A stretch of 64,000 nucleotides of DNA, taken from NCBI RefSeq assembly GCF_905163445.1, contig NC_053200.1:7316001-7380000 (forward strand), written 5' to 3'. The translations under genes and the position numbers were made by a program. Below the pieces are notes generated by a model. It was not told the DNA's origin and made no database searches. It was given only the letters and a program-made list of their open reading frames with translations. Position 1 is the stretch's first letter. Each line of letters opens with the position of its first letter. Positions 1 to 9,402 of the stretch are shown one piece after another. Origin of the DNA: Pararge aegeria. Taxonomy: Eukaryota > Arthropoda > Insecta > Lepidoptera > Nymphalidae.

Positions 1-30
1 TGCCACAGACACACACACACCTTGTAGTTT
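1..30 (+). repeat. (CA)n tail of a dispersed repeat (repeat Q)
   Basis: The window opens with a GCCACAG motif followed by CA dinucleotides. The same junction ends the better-preserved repeat Q copy at 50930-51095, so this is probably the 3' tail of a copy lying mostly outside the window. Confidence 0.4.
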
Positions 31-57
31 TTGCGTCGGGGATTAAAAGGGCTTTAA

Positions 58-606
58 CTTCCCTTAAGGGAAGAATGATTTCGATCTCCGGCACGCACCT
101 CTATCTTTTGGGAGTGCCGTTTTAGCAATTAAATGAATAAATTAACAAATATACTACGACAATACACACATCGCCATCTAGCCCCAAAGTAAGCATAGCT
201 TGTGTTATGGGTACTAAGATAGCTGATGGATATCTTTATGAATATAATACACATAAATACTTATAATGTACAGATAAACACCCACACACTGAAAAACATT
301 CATGTTCATCACACAAACATTTTCCAGTTGTTTGAATCGAACCCACGGCCTTGGACTCAGAAAGCAGGGTCGCTGCCCACTGCGCCAGTCGGCCGTCAAA
401 TTAAATATCACTTGCTATAACAGTGACGGAAAACATCGTGAGCAAACTTACACCCCTCAGAATTTTTCGCAATACTCTCAAAGCCGTAAAAAGTGTAATA
501 ATGTACACTTGGCCAGCGTGGTCGACCATTGCTAAAACCCATCTCATTCTGGGAGACCTGTGCCTGCAGTGGGCCGGTAATGGTTTGATAATGATGACGA
601 TGATGA
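58..606 (+). mobile_element. SINE-B copy, split by a SINE-A insertion
   Basis: The left piece (58-126) carries a tRNA-like head with a degenerate B box (tcgatctccggcacgcacc). The right piece (407-606) carries the family body and ends in a GATGATGA-rich tail. The pieces join into one element if the SINE-A at 135-398 is removed. The tail ends a few bases before the splice acceptor of the GPCR exon at 622, so this SINE supplies the DNA where branch point and polypyrimidine tract should lie. Confidence 0.7.
135..398 (-). mobile_element. SINE-A copy nested in SINE-B
   Basis: tRNA-derived SINE read on the minus strand. Its head near 330-398 holds a B box (GGTTCGATTC) and an A-box-like TGGCGCAGTGGGC. 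The body ends in a tactacgac motif and an A/T tail at the low-coordinate end. An 8-bp repeat, aattaaat, flanks it at 127-134 and 399-406 and is a likely target-site duplication. Confidence 0.8.
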
Positions 607-621
607 ATGTTTTATTTCCAG

Positions 622-1000
622 GTATTCACAATACACCAGGACTACGCATTGGACAACGGCCCGACAAAAGTGTACTACGTTGATTCAAATTACGACGGCA
701 GACTCTACCAGATCAACTTCTGGGTACACGCAGTTGTTATAAAACTGCTACCATGCGTGATTTTGACAGTTATTAGCGCTTGGTTGATCCGGGTGTTATA
801 TCGAGCGAATAGTCGAAAGAAAGCCCTGAAGGGTTATAGCGCTTGCCCAGCTAATACTGTTGTGAATGGAAACGGGAATATTTTTACAAGGAAGTCGACT
901 AAGAGGTCAAAGGCGGAGCGCAGGACGGATCGGACTACGAGAATGCTGGTTGCTGTACTGTTGCTGTTCTTGTTGACCGAGTTCCCGCAAGGAATTTTAG
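622..1000 (+). CDS. Myosuppressin-type neuropeptide GPCR, penultimate coding exon (partial)
   Basis: This internal exon encodes extracellular loop 2, TM5, intracellular loop 3 and TM6 of a class A peptide GPCR, a plasma-membrane receptor expected to bind a myosuppressin/FMRFamide-related peptide and signal through G proteins. It follows an acceptor (tttatttccag) and stops at a donor (GTATGT at 1001), ending in phase 1. TM5 is near INFWVHAVVIKLLPC. The third loop is basic (RKSTKRSKAERRTDRTTRM), as expected for G-protein contact. TM6 reads MLVAVLLLFLLTEFPQGIL; the RTDRTT...LTEFPQG block is what I recognise from insect myosuppressin receptors. The in-frame ATG at 607 is intronic and is not a start. 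Exons for the N-terminus and TM1-TM4 lie upstream of the window. Assignment to the peptide GPCR class is firm; the exact ligand is inferred from resemblance. Confidence 0.85.
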
Positions 1001-1071
1001 GTATGTAAAGCGTTTTTTAACTACACCATCATAGCAACTGATAAAGTTTTGCATAGACAGATATATAGAAT

Positions 1072-1474
1072 TATTACTACAATACACACATCGCCATCTA
1101 GCCCTAAAGTAAGCGTCGCTTGTGTTATTGGTATTAATATGACTGATGAATATTTTTTATGAATAATATACAATTATATTGTTTTTAATATTATACGCCT
1201 ACGTTTTCTACGCCATTGGTTGCCTGGAAGAAATAGCTATGAAGCGATAAGGCCGCCATATTGTATACGTTGTTTTGTTATACTTTTCTTATTTCATGTA
1301 CTTTTTGTGGTGTGCAATAAAAGTATAGTCATTCATTCATAAATACTTATAATATACACATAAACAGACACTGAAAAACTTTCATGTTCATCACTCAAAC
1401 ATTTTCCAGTTGTGGGAATCGAACCCACGGCCTTGGACTCAGAAAGCAGGATCGCTTCAAACCGCGCCAATCGG
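1072..1474 (-). mobile_element. SINE-A copy interrupted by a LINE 3' fragment
   Basis: The tRNA-like head is at 1410-1474 on the minus strand (gtgggaatcgaacccacgg reads as its B-box region) and the tail at 1072-1165. The body is split by foreign DNA at about 1168-1342 and resumes at aaatacttataata. Confidence 0.7.
1168..1342 (+). mobile_element. 3' end of a LINE nested in SINE-A
   Basis: Contains the block ggttgcctggaagaaatag...gcgataaggccgcc, then a gtgcaataaaag signal and a (TCAT)n tail. The same 3' UTR block occurs at 17821-17870 behind the reverse transcriptase ORF and, inverted, at 15046-15090, so this is a heavily 5'-truncated member of that LINE family. Confidence 0.65.
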
Positions 1475-1617
1475 GAATAGCTTAATTGCAAGTAAAAACT
1501 ACAAAAAAAACCAAAGACATCTTGTCGTTGTTGTTTTGTGACGTGTGTATTGTGGTACAAAAGCGGCCCTACCATTAATGCGATAGGTATTTTATCGGTA
1601 ATTCCACGGTCGCCTTT

Positions 1618-1923
1618 GTTTTTTCTATTCCACTACAAGTTAGCCCTTGACTGCAATTTCACTGGCGGTAAGTAATGATACAGTCTAAATTGGTAACGGG
1701 CTGTTAAAGGTAGGTACCATTCCTGTAATCGGTTTCAAGTTTCTAAGCGGCATTAAACCCTAAATCGCTAAGTGGCAACTTTTATCGGTAGGGTTGTTAC
1801 TAGCCATGGCAGAAGCCTACGGACCACACAAGATATTTGGAAATGAAAATTTCCAAATATAGGGGATCAAACCCGGGATCTTTCGCCTCCAAGACTTATA
1901 AGATCACTGCGCCAGGGAGGTGT
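1618..1923 (-). mobile_element. SINE-E copy
   Basis: Minus-strand tRNA-like head at the right end (aacccgggatc ... actgcgccagggagg) and a body running left to attccactacaagttagccc. Other copies lie near 8849, 28192, 30890, 56235 and 59531. This copy holds an 11-bp perfect hairpin with a 4-base loop at 1829-1854. Confidence 0.6.
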
Positions 1924-1974
1924 CCAACGGTCAATGATTCGATTGATGGACAAATGATTACTATCGCATCTCGC

Positions 1975-2105
1975 TTATTTGATCATCACCATCATCAGCC
2001 TTATTAACATCCTACTATAAGACACAGGCCTTCCCTCTCATAGGAGATCTCGTAGTTATTTATCGTAGAACCATCGAGCTGGTCTAATGCGGGTTGGTGG
2101 GTTTT
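1975..2105 (-). repeat. SINE/LINE tail fragment
   Basis: A catcaccatcatcag microsatellite-like start is followed by acaggccttccctctca, and the segment ends ctggtctaatgcgggttgg. The layout resembles the SINE-B and repeat T tails elsewhere in the window, but divergence is high. Confidence 0.35.
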
Positions 2106-2238
2106 AACGATTTTGTTAATGTTTTACTAGCTCTGAGAGACACAGAGTGAACAACTTATTTACTAAATCCCGCACACCCCAGTAATGTAATTGGGCCAAT
2201 CTTCCGATTAGCATGATAAACTTATTTTATTATCTGTC

Positions 2239-2276
2239 GTTTTGCACGTGTCTGCAATAGCAGACACGTGCAAAAC
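2239..2276. repeat. Perfect 17-bp hairpin, 4-base loop
   Basis: Arms 2239-2255 and 2260-2276 are exact reverse complements around loop AATA. Each arm contains CACGTG. Confidence 0.9.
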
Positions 2277-2363
2277 CATCCTCTTACCATTTCCTAGGAT
2301 CTACTAACGTCTAATTGTATTGGATAGAAATGCTATTTTCTGGGACACCATTATATAGGGTAA

Positions 2364-2400
2364 CTAGCTGACGCGCGCAACTTCGTCTGCACCAAATCAG
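2364..2400 (-). mobile_element. Helitron-like 3' terminus
   Basis: Read on the minus strand it ends ...gcgcgtcagCTAG followed by T, matching the terminus shared by the elements at 5940, 25323, 43898 and 51551. The rest of this copy cannot be delimited. Confidence 0.4.
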
Positions 2401-2654
2401 TTATTACCGGTTCTAATGTCTTTAAAAAATTAAGTTTTATTAAGGAGGATTTTAAAGACACTTAATCAACATTAATTATAAAACTATTTGTTTGGATATA
2501 ACAGATATTTCACCATCTTTCGATTAAACCTGTGTTTTGATTGACAAATTTTTACAAAAAGCGGTTATTGCGACTTAACTATAACAGTTAGACATAATAT
2601 AATAATAATAATAAATATACTACGACTTTTTTGTAGGTAACGATGATTACTCGC

Positions 2655-2829
2655 GAACCGGTGATAGACTAGTGGGTAAGGCATCGGGTTTCCTTTCGTG
2701 GAGACCGTTTTCGATCCCTGGCACGCAACACTGACTTTTCGAAGTTATGTGCTTTTTTAATTTAAGTAATTTACATATCAGTTGCTTAAAACGGTGAAAG
2801 AAAACATCGTGAGGAAACCTGCATGCCAC
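2655..2829 (+). mobile_element. SINE-B copy, 3'-truncated
   Basis: tRNA-like head with A-box-like gactagtgggtaaggc and B-box-like ttttcgatccctggc, then the family block aacatcgtgaggaaacctgcatgcc. The usual ccaccacgctggcc region and GATGAT tail are missing. Confidence 0.65.
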
Positions 2830-3627
2830 GTAGTCCATTTTTTTAAGTTTTATTAATAGTTTACGCGGCGCAAGCCTAAAGTAAAGGTCCAAGTCGGTAT
2901 GTTTTCTTTCATCTTAAACAAACCATAGTAAATTTTACTGAAGTATAGACATAGTGAGTCGTGCGGAAGGTTTTAGTGAAAAACGTATGGAAATCCGTAC
3001 GGTAGTTTTAAACTTTTTGCGCCCAGGCAGACAGATAGACGCGGCGGGGGACTTTGTTTTATAATATGTAAGGATTTGATATTATATTCCTTACCGTAAG
3101 TACAATATCTAGATAGGTAGACTGTTTACTAAAGTATTTTAGTATTGCACGTTTTTTTATATCACTCATCATCGGTCATCGGATTCGTTCGGATCCGATA
3201 ATATCCTTGTTAAAAAAAAACGTTGAAAGGAAAGCAAGACAAATTAAAATATTTATTCTATCAACTAATAGACAATAGTTTTCGTTTGAGACGAACGGTA
3301 ACGGACCAAACTGAACTACAAGTACATTTTCTAATATTTTCTTTACATTAAGGATTTAATTTCCAAGTGAATATAATTGCCAAGACAGACTGTAAGATAA
3401 CAGTCTGGAGGTAAATTCAATTAGTTCTGGAGAAATTGCAGTTGCAATGAATATAGGTAAGTGAATCACTACAGCTGTGATATTTCTGTGAAACAGTAAA
3501 GTTTATATTTCGACAAGAAATATTGGTTTCAAAATTGCAAGTATAATAAAGAAGCGAAATTTTAGTTACGAAATATGAAAATATTGATGAACTTTACCGC
3601 TGCAATCATTATCAAATCAACCGATTA
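2830..3627. other. Intronic AT-rich DNA, no gene recognised
   Basis: No ORF with recognisable homology. The piece gacgcggcgggggactttg near 3038 is typical of a transposon end but cannot be delimited. Confidence 0.4.
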
Positions 3628-3898
3628 ACTAATAAATAAATAAATAAATATACTACGACAATACACACATCGTCATCTAGCCCCAAAGTCAGCGTAGCTT
3701 GTGTTACGGGTACTGAGATAGCTAATGAATATTTTTTTATGAATATAATACACATAAATACTTATAATATACAGATAAATACCCAGACTCTGAACAACAT
3801 TCATGTTCATCACACAAACACTCTCCAGTTGTGGGAATCGAACCCACGGCCTTGGACTCAGAAAGCTGGGTCGCTGCCCACTGCGCTACTCGGCTGTA
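3628..3898 (-). mobile_element. SINE-A copy, near full length
   Basis: An (aaat)n tail at 3628-3650, tactacgac and the atcgtcatctagccccaaag core lead to a tRNA-like head at 3825-3898 with an intact B box. It forms an inverted pair with the plus-strand copy at 4350-4620. Confidence 0.8.
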
Positions 3899-4034
3899 AA
3901 ATAGGTCACACATAGGTCTTTTGTAGGGCGATCACTCGATCTACACGATTCTATACAGCAGCCGCTTGTATCTAGCAGCTCCCCGCTACTCGCTTGATGT
4001 CGTCTGTCCACCTGGTTGGGGGTCGACCAACGCT

Positions 4035-4240
4035 CAGTGGCGTGCATAGAGAGTATGCACAGGGTACTTTAGATTTAAATTGGCGAACGAAGTTATCACC
4101 ATCCCCTTACAATTATGTAAGCAAATATGTATGAACACTTCATAAGTGCCTGTGATAGGCCTACATGAATAAAGAAATTTTGAATTTGAATTTGAATTTG
4201 GTATGCAGATGGCATGCTCTATTCATAATTCACGCCACTG
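4035..4240. mobile_element. hAT-like MITE, TIR CAGTGGCGTG
   Basis: Ends are CAGTGGCGTG (4035-4044) and its exact complement CACGCCACTG (4231-4240). Flanks ccaacgct (4027-4034) and ccgacgct (4241-4248) form an 8-bp target duplication with one mismatch, the length typical of hAT elements. It has no coding capacity. Repeat D is inserted inside. A second member is at 22943-23059. Confidence 0.8.
4060..4200 (+). mobile_element. Repeat D nested inside the MITE
   Basis: 5'-truncated copy with the cacttcataagtgcctgtgataggcctacatgaataaag-type 3' end and a (TTTGAA)n tail. GTATGCA occurs on both sides (4053-4059 and 4201-4207) and is a plausible 7-bp target duplication. Other copies are near 8983, 10715, 26937 and 50343. 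Confidence 0.7.
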
Positions 4241-4349
4241 CCGACGCTGCGTTTACCGGTGCGGGGTTGCCACTGCAACACCTTGGAATCCCAACCGCTG
4301 CAAAGAATCGGCTTATTGAATTTCACAGAAATTAAAAAAAAAACCATGC

Positions 4350-4620
4350 AAAGTTTGACAGCCGATTGGCGCAGTGGGCAGCGACCCTGCTTTCTGAGTC
4401 CAAGGCCGTGGGTTCGATTCCCATAACTGGCCAATATTTGTGTGATGAACATGAATGTTTTTCAGTGTCTGGGTGTTTATCTATATATTATAAGTATTTA
4501 TGTATATTATTCATAAAAAAAAATATTTATCAGTCATCTTAGTACCCACAACACAAGCTACGCTTACTTTGGGGCTAGATTGCAATGTGTGTATTGTCGT
4601 AGTATATTTATTTATTTATC
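4350..4620 (+). mobile_element. SINE-A copy, near full length
   Basis: Plus-strand head with A box TGGCGCAGTGGGC and exact B box GGTTCGATTCC, both pol III promoter elements, then the full body ending gtcgtagtatatttatttatt. It is the best copy for reading the tRNA-like promoter directly. Confidence 0.85.
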
Positions 4621-4680
4621 ATTAAAAATACGTAGTGAAAATCAGAGCATCAAATATTGAAGTTAAAAAATGTAGGGCAA

Positions 4681-5135
4681 CAGCAAATGTTCATCATCGT
4701 CATGGCAACCAACGGACGTCCACTGCTGGACATAGGTCTTTTGTAGAGTCTTCTTAGTACCACGGTTCTGTGCCGCTTGGGCCCAGTGGCTCCCTGTGAA
4801 TCGCTTGATGACGTCCGTCCTCATCGTCGGGGGTCTACCAACGCTACGTTTACCGGTGTGAGGTCGTCATTCCAGCACCTCAGGACCCCAACATCCATCG
4901 GTTCTCCGAGCTATATGCCCCGCCCATAACTTTTCAACTCTTTGAGCTATGTCGGTAACTGTATTCTTGTTTTGACCCCGTTGTGGTACTTCAAGCTTAT
5001 TCTCCATCGCTGAGTGACCCTGAGCTTTTTTATGAGACACATAGTTAGGGAATACGTTTCAGAGCCATAAGTTATCACTGTCAACACGCACTTTTTGAAT
5101 ATTTTATCGTCAGGCACTGAGGTAATTCGGACCAA
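4681..5135 (-). pseudogene. RTE-like LINE fragment (end of RT ORF plus 3' tail)
   Basis: On the minus strand 4947-5135 encodes a KKCVLTVITYGSETYSLT...LIKKLRVTQR stretch, the conserved segment after the reverse transcriptase domain in RTE-type LINEs. The rest down to 4681 matches the family 3' region, ending ctggacataggtcttttg before a catcatcgtcat tail. Stops and frameshifts make it non-functional. Confidence 0.65.
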
Positions 5136-5644
5136 AAGCTGTCACGGAGTTTCCCGATCGCTGCCAATCCGAGTTGGATTCGCAAAAGAGTTGTGATTCT
5201 ACATAATATTAAATGATTAATTCACACACTCATACACGCGTTAATGTAAATACTTACGTACGTTACTTTATAGTGTAATTTCTTCTGGCTTTTTTAATTA
5301 TTTGGTCGGGGAACCCCTTTTCTAACTGGCCCGGTATAAATATCCACACCCGCCGGTCCGCCTATACACCAGCTGTTTCGTTCTTAACAAAATAATATCT
5401 AGAAACAATTTACTCACGACCCAAAATATGATATTGGTATCAATTTAATATTTATACTGAAGTGAAAACAAGCTTTTGCTTTCTATTGCGGCAATTTCAT
5501 AACAAGCTCGGGGAGTTTTATAGCCGCTGGGAAAAGATTTGTATTTCAATAAAACAGAGATTATTTATTATTATACGTATGCCTTTTTATACTTCGCTAG
5601 AAGTAGAACCGCCTGCAGCTTACGCCGCGTGTATAGTGACATCT

Positions 5645-5815
5645 CTAACTGCCTTGTGGTCTAGTGGTGTGCATGTACGACTGCAGATCACGAGATCCTA
5701 GGTTTGAATCCCGGGTCAGGCCCAATGAATAGTATTGGGTTTTTCTATCAAGTAATTCTTAGTATCAGCCCGGAGGTTGGATTTTTTTTATTCCACTTCA
5801 AGATAGCCCTTAATC
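5645..5815 (+). mobile_element. tRNA-like SINE fragment
   Basis: Begins with a tRNA-like head (ccttgtggtctagtggtg ... ctaggtttgaatcccgggtc) matching A- and B-box spacing, so it reads as a SINE head rather than a tRNA gene. Its right part (ttattccacttcaagatagccc) matches the 3' end of SINE-E, suggesting a second insertion or a chimera. Confidence 0.5.
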
Positions 5816-5939
5816 CTTGTCCAAATAATTAGTTTTATAATTAAGATTAATTACGTACGTTTAACTTGCTCTTCAATTTTTCAAAATGGACCTATCGTTT
5901 GGAAGGATCAGAAGGTATTAAAACGCTAAAAGTAGGGAA

Positions 5940-6008
5940 AACAGACGGTTCTCGCGGTATTTGCGATATACCGGTAATATAGCGGACGAAGTAGCGGGCA
6001 ACAGCTAG
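5940..6008 (+). mobile_element. Helitron-like 3' terminus
   Basis: Ends gcggacgaagtagcgggcaa then CAGCTAG (6002-6008) followed by T. The weak hairpin and CTAG end match the better-defined element at 51551-51762. Confidence 0.45.
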
Positions 6009-6495
6009 TCTTTACGAATGTAAAAATTGCTGCGTGAAAAAATATGAATCCAATAAACTTAATTTCGTATTCCAATTCCGTGATTCCATTTTACCTGTAA
6101 TGTTAGCTAATGTCACGGTATGATTGCCGTTTATGGCACAGCGATCCTTTATATCACTGGTCATACCTCTTAGCCTGACGGAGATCAGTTCAGGCCGCTT
6201 AGACATCGGCTTGTTGTACCTACGTGTCACGGTGTGTGTTTAGTTATATTGTCTCATGTTTTCTTTGTGTACAGTAAATTATGCTTCTTTTTACAGACTC
6301 ATATAAAAGAATAACATAACATGCTCAGTGTGTGTTATGTATTATCCCGGAACCACGCCTATCAGCAATGCCGCTTTTCAGCAGAAATAAGCATGGCTTA
6401 TACGGTAGTAGGGACTTCCCCGGACAAGCTCTGTCAGAAAAACTTTCTAATAATACTAATTTAGGAGAGATAAAGTTATTTTCTTTTTAATACAG

Positions 6496-6719
6496 GTCTG
6501 ATGAGTGGCGCACTGGGCCGGTGTTTCTTTAAACGCTGCTACGACCTATTCGGGGAGTTGATGGATGCGCTAGCTCTCCTCAACGGGGCGATCAACTTCG
6601 TGCTCTACTGCGCTATGTCCAAACAGTTCAGGACAACCTTCAGGCAGATCATGTGGAACCGCTGCGCGCCAACTCCGCGAGCGAGCTCTCATACTGAACT
6701 GCAGACTACATATGTATGA
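6496..6719 (+). CDS. Myosuppressin-type neuropeptide GPCR, last coding exon
   Basis: Final coding exon, beginning in phase 1 after a strong acceptor and ending at TGA (6717-6719). It continues the protein as GLMSGALGRCFFKRCYDLFG (third extracellular loop), then TM7 (ELMDALALLNGAINFVLYCAM) with NGAINFVLY in the position of the canonical NPxxY motif, then helix 8 (SKQFRTTFRQI). The tail is short and ends HTELQTTYV. The last four residues, TTYV, fit a class I PDZ-ligand pattern (S/T-x-hydrophobic). The insect myosuppressin receptors I know share the LALLN.xINFxLYC and QFRTTF pattern. The coding sequence is more GC-rich than its surroundings. The join to exon 622-1000 is in frame with no missing residues, so the gene looks functional here. 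Confidence 0.85.
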
Positions 6720-7130
6720 AACGTACGCAAACCCGTCGGGGTGTTGGTTTAAAACGATGGACTATAAATAAATATTTAATTGTGTTCGTAACTATAAAGT
6801 TACCTAGACCTAAATTAAGGGAATTTGCATAACATAAACGGTTTAGGTAATTTAGGAAACGTGAACGATCTTGATGTATGTTTAAATCTAAATATATTAT
6901 AACAAACGTTACATAATTATATGGAATATACGTATAGGTTTTAAGCCCTTTGAGTAATGCCGACGAGGTCCCGGTTTAAAACGATGGACCTTAATTGACT
7001 AGGGTAAACCACCCAATTATTGAATTTATACTCAGTGTTATCGAGGGAAATATTCTATTACTGTGGAAACAGAAATTTGTATGCTAATACAAACTTAGGC
7101 GGTTTGTATCTGCGATTAGAATAAATAGCA
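6720..7130 (+). other. Probable 3' UTR of the GPCR gene
   Basis: Follows the stop codon. AATAAA signals occur at 6767-6772 and about 7120-7125; the first would give a very short UTR. A 17-bp block, ggtttaaaacgatggac, occurs exactly twice, at 6746-6762 and 6973-6989. Confidence 0.5.
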
Positions 7131-7194
7131 AAATTATGAATATGGCGTGGGCTATTGGTCCACGAGGTGTTTGTGAATATAATAGCGCGGTATA

Positions 7195-7395
7195 TTAGAC
7201 GTGGCAAGTAGTACAGATGTGCCGTACAACCAATCTTCCCTACTATGTCACTACCTCATTACTGAGGATCGAGCCTCTTATCAAATATATGCATCTACAC
7301 ACTTTATAGATTTGCAATGTAGCGATGCCCACGAAAGGTCCACTGGTGGTAGACTCACAACTAATATCCATGAAATAAATGAATTTTGAATTCAA
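7195..7395 (+). repeat. Repeat M-like fragment
   Basis: Ends ccatgaaataaatgaattttgaattc, the tail style of repeat M (30480, 50112). The upstream part is diverged. No coding potential recognised. Confidence 0.4.
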
Positions 7396-8848
7396 ATACT
7401 TTTGGAAGAGATATGTGGCCGCACTATGCCTCGCAGTACGGCTAGCATATACGACTTGTAACAGAATTACGAAATAATATTGAAAGATGCATAAGTATAT
7501 TCCATAAGGAATCACCCTGTAAAAATATTAAATCGAAAGAAGCATATTTATTTTTTAAATACAAACAATTTCAAAACATTCTAAGTGTTTACTTGTGACA
7601 ACTCACAACTGCAGATAAAATGCTGACACGCGTATTTTAAAAGCCTGTGAAGTAATATCGGTTTTCATTTACACATTGCATATAGACAGTAAAAGACGCA
7701 GCAAACTATCTATCTATCCATATTCAATATATAAAACACACGCGAACCAGATGGGAATGAAATTGCACACAAGGAATTAGATTCACACAGCGTACGAGAA
7801 TACGAATGGTTTTAAGATAATCTTATTTAGAAGAAATAGGGATTCCTAAAGAGGATACTTTTAATGTAACTGCTCGAATATAATGTTAAAAAATAAAACA
7901 AATTCATTATTTTACAGTCTATTTACTGAGCTTTTACAGTTTATTAATATAACTTTAACAGAATTTGATATAATATACTACTTAGCTAGATAACAATTGG
8001 GGTTTGATCTGGAGGGAATCGCTTTAAACTATTAGACTTTTTTATTATTTTCATACGATGTTTTTTTAATTCATTATTTTTATTTTGTGCAAAAAGTATT
8101 TAATCTATCTATTACAGTAAATATCTACCTACTTTAAATTCATATGATAATTAATATACCTTCTACGCGACAAAAACAAAAAAACAAAAAAGGCAGATAC
8201 GACAAAAACTCCATGAGTTTAAAGTAGTAAGTAAGGCGACATTTCTAGTTAGTATCTAAAGTTTAAAATTTTAAGTGTTATTGTAATTTAGTAAACATAA
8301 ACTCTAAATATGTTAGAAAATTGCACACAAGAAAGTGGCAAACTGTTGGAACTATTCCCACTTACAACACCAAAAAAATTTACACAGTTAAAGCAATAAA
8401 AATGTATTCCACTCTATGCTAAAACATAGATTCATTTATACAACAATAAATGAAGCAAAAACAAGACGGTTCTACTATATGAGACTTAATTGTAAGTCTG
8501 CTTTATAACAATTGAATAAAGAAATCAAAGACAAAGAACCTATTTCTATAATATTTTACTTTCTGGGCATCAATACAAATAAAATTGTTAAGAAAAATGT
8601 AACGAACATAAAATAAGGTTTCATTTCTTTTGTTCATTTATTCAGTTACAGTTGAAGATCAGCTGAAAGATCGATGTGTTTACGGCCATTAAATAAGTGA
8701 GCAATTAAGCTAGTCATGTCCAATTAGATGTGAACAAAGTATCAGACTAGCCGAAGTAATTGGTTGTAGAAAAAAGTAACATATTTCATCAGCTAAGTAT
8801 AGACTCAGCCTCTGATATAAAGTACAAATAAAGTACTACAAGTGATCC
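7396..8848. other. AT-rich intergenic DNA, nothing recognised
   Basis: Only short spurious ORFs and several AATAAA-like strings. I see no repeat with a definable boundary. Confidence 0.5.
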
Positions 8849-9178
8849 CTTGACTGTAATTTCACAGATAAGTTAAACCCATACTCTAAATTGGTACTAA
8901 CTATGATTGAAGCCTCCCACTAGAACAAACCAGAGCAAATTCTGAATTTATAAATTCCTAACGTGCCCCTGCTGCAGATCAAATCTTCTTAGACCAGGAC
9001 GCGTTTGGAACCCTCGTAGCTTTAGTTTAAAGTTTACGAATGCGCCATCATCTCACTACCGTGTAATTGTTATGTACGCATCAAAAGTGCCACCTATGGC
9101 CCTACTTGAATAAGGATATTTTTGACTTTTGACTTTGAAACCTGGGACTCTCATATTGCGCAAGAAAGTTTGACAATA
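8849..9178 (-). mobile_element. SINE-E copy split by repeat D
   Basis: The body (ccttgactgtaatttcacag..., ending near 8982) and the tRNA-like head (aacctgggactctcatattg, 9141-9178) are separated by the repeat D copy at 8983-9140. Confidence 0.55.
8983..9140 (+). mobile_element. Repeat D nested in SINE-E
   Basis: Shares cttagaccaggacgcgtttgg and the aagtgccacctatggccctacttgaataagg 3' block with the other repeat D copies, then a (TTTGAC)n tail. Confidence 0.6.
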
Positions 9179-9196
9179 CAGACAATCTATTAGCTA

Positions 9197-9395
9197 CTAG
9201 CTGTCCCAGCGAACTTCGTACCGCGTATCATTTTTTTTATTTTTTGATGAATGTTATATTTTAATACTTATTATCCTATTCCGGTCTAAGAGGAATCCAA
9301 AAAATCAAATATCATAAAAATTGGTCCAGCCGTTCCTGAGTTATAAATGGTGTAACTAACACAACTTTCTTTTATATATATATATATTTTGTCTA
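9197..9395 (-). mobile_element. Helitron-like element, minus strand
   Basis: CTAG at 9197-9200 is preceded by A, so on the minus strand the element ends CTAG then T. Next comes cccagcgaacttcgtaccgcg, a weak terminal hairpin, then ttggtccagccgttcctgagttat and an AT-repeat end. Confidence 0.45.
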
Positions 9396-9402
9396 GGAAC
9401 TA

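Larger units (their letters stand above)
3900..4330 (-). pseudogene. RTE-like LINE C-terminal/3' fragment, interrupted by a MITE
   Basis: Minus-strand remnant of the LINE family seen at 4681, 25065, 43752, 45110, 48603 and 62330. It carries the block encoding the basic C-terminus (GKRSVGRPPTRWTDD-like in better copies). The MITE at 4035-4240 splits it; removing the MITE and one 8-bp duplication restores the family order gtcgaccaacgctgcgttt. Confidence 0.65.
1001..6495 (+). other. Last intron of the GPCR gene, filled with repeats
   Basis: A GT-AG intron of about 5.5 kb: donor GTATGTAAAG at 1001, acceptor ctttttaatacag ending at 6495. It joins phase 1 to phase 1 and rebuilds the Gly codon in FPQGILGLMSG. 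Recognisable repeats fill a large part of it and are listed separately. The stretches 2830-3627, 5136-5640 and 6010-6490 hold AT-rich DNA in which I recognise no gene. Confidence 0.8.

Noticed and set aside
607..621. In-frame ATG upstream of the GPCR exon as a start codon
   Set aside because: It lies before a clear polypyrimidine-AG acceptor, and the protein begins in extracellular loop 2 of a seven-TM receptor, so the true start is in an upstream exon.
4350..4430. tRNA gene on the plus strand
   Set aside because: A and B boxes are perfect, but the acceptor stem does not close and the same head recurs in many copies with a fixed body, so it is a SINE.
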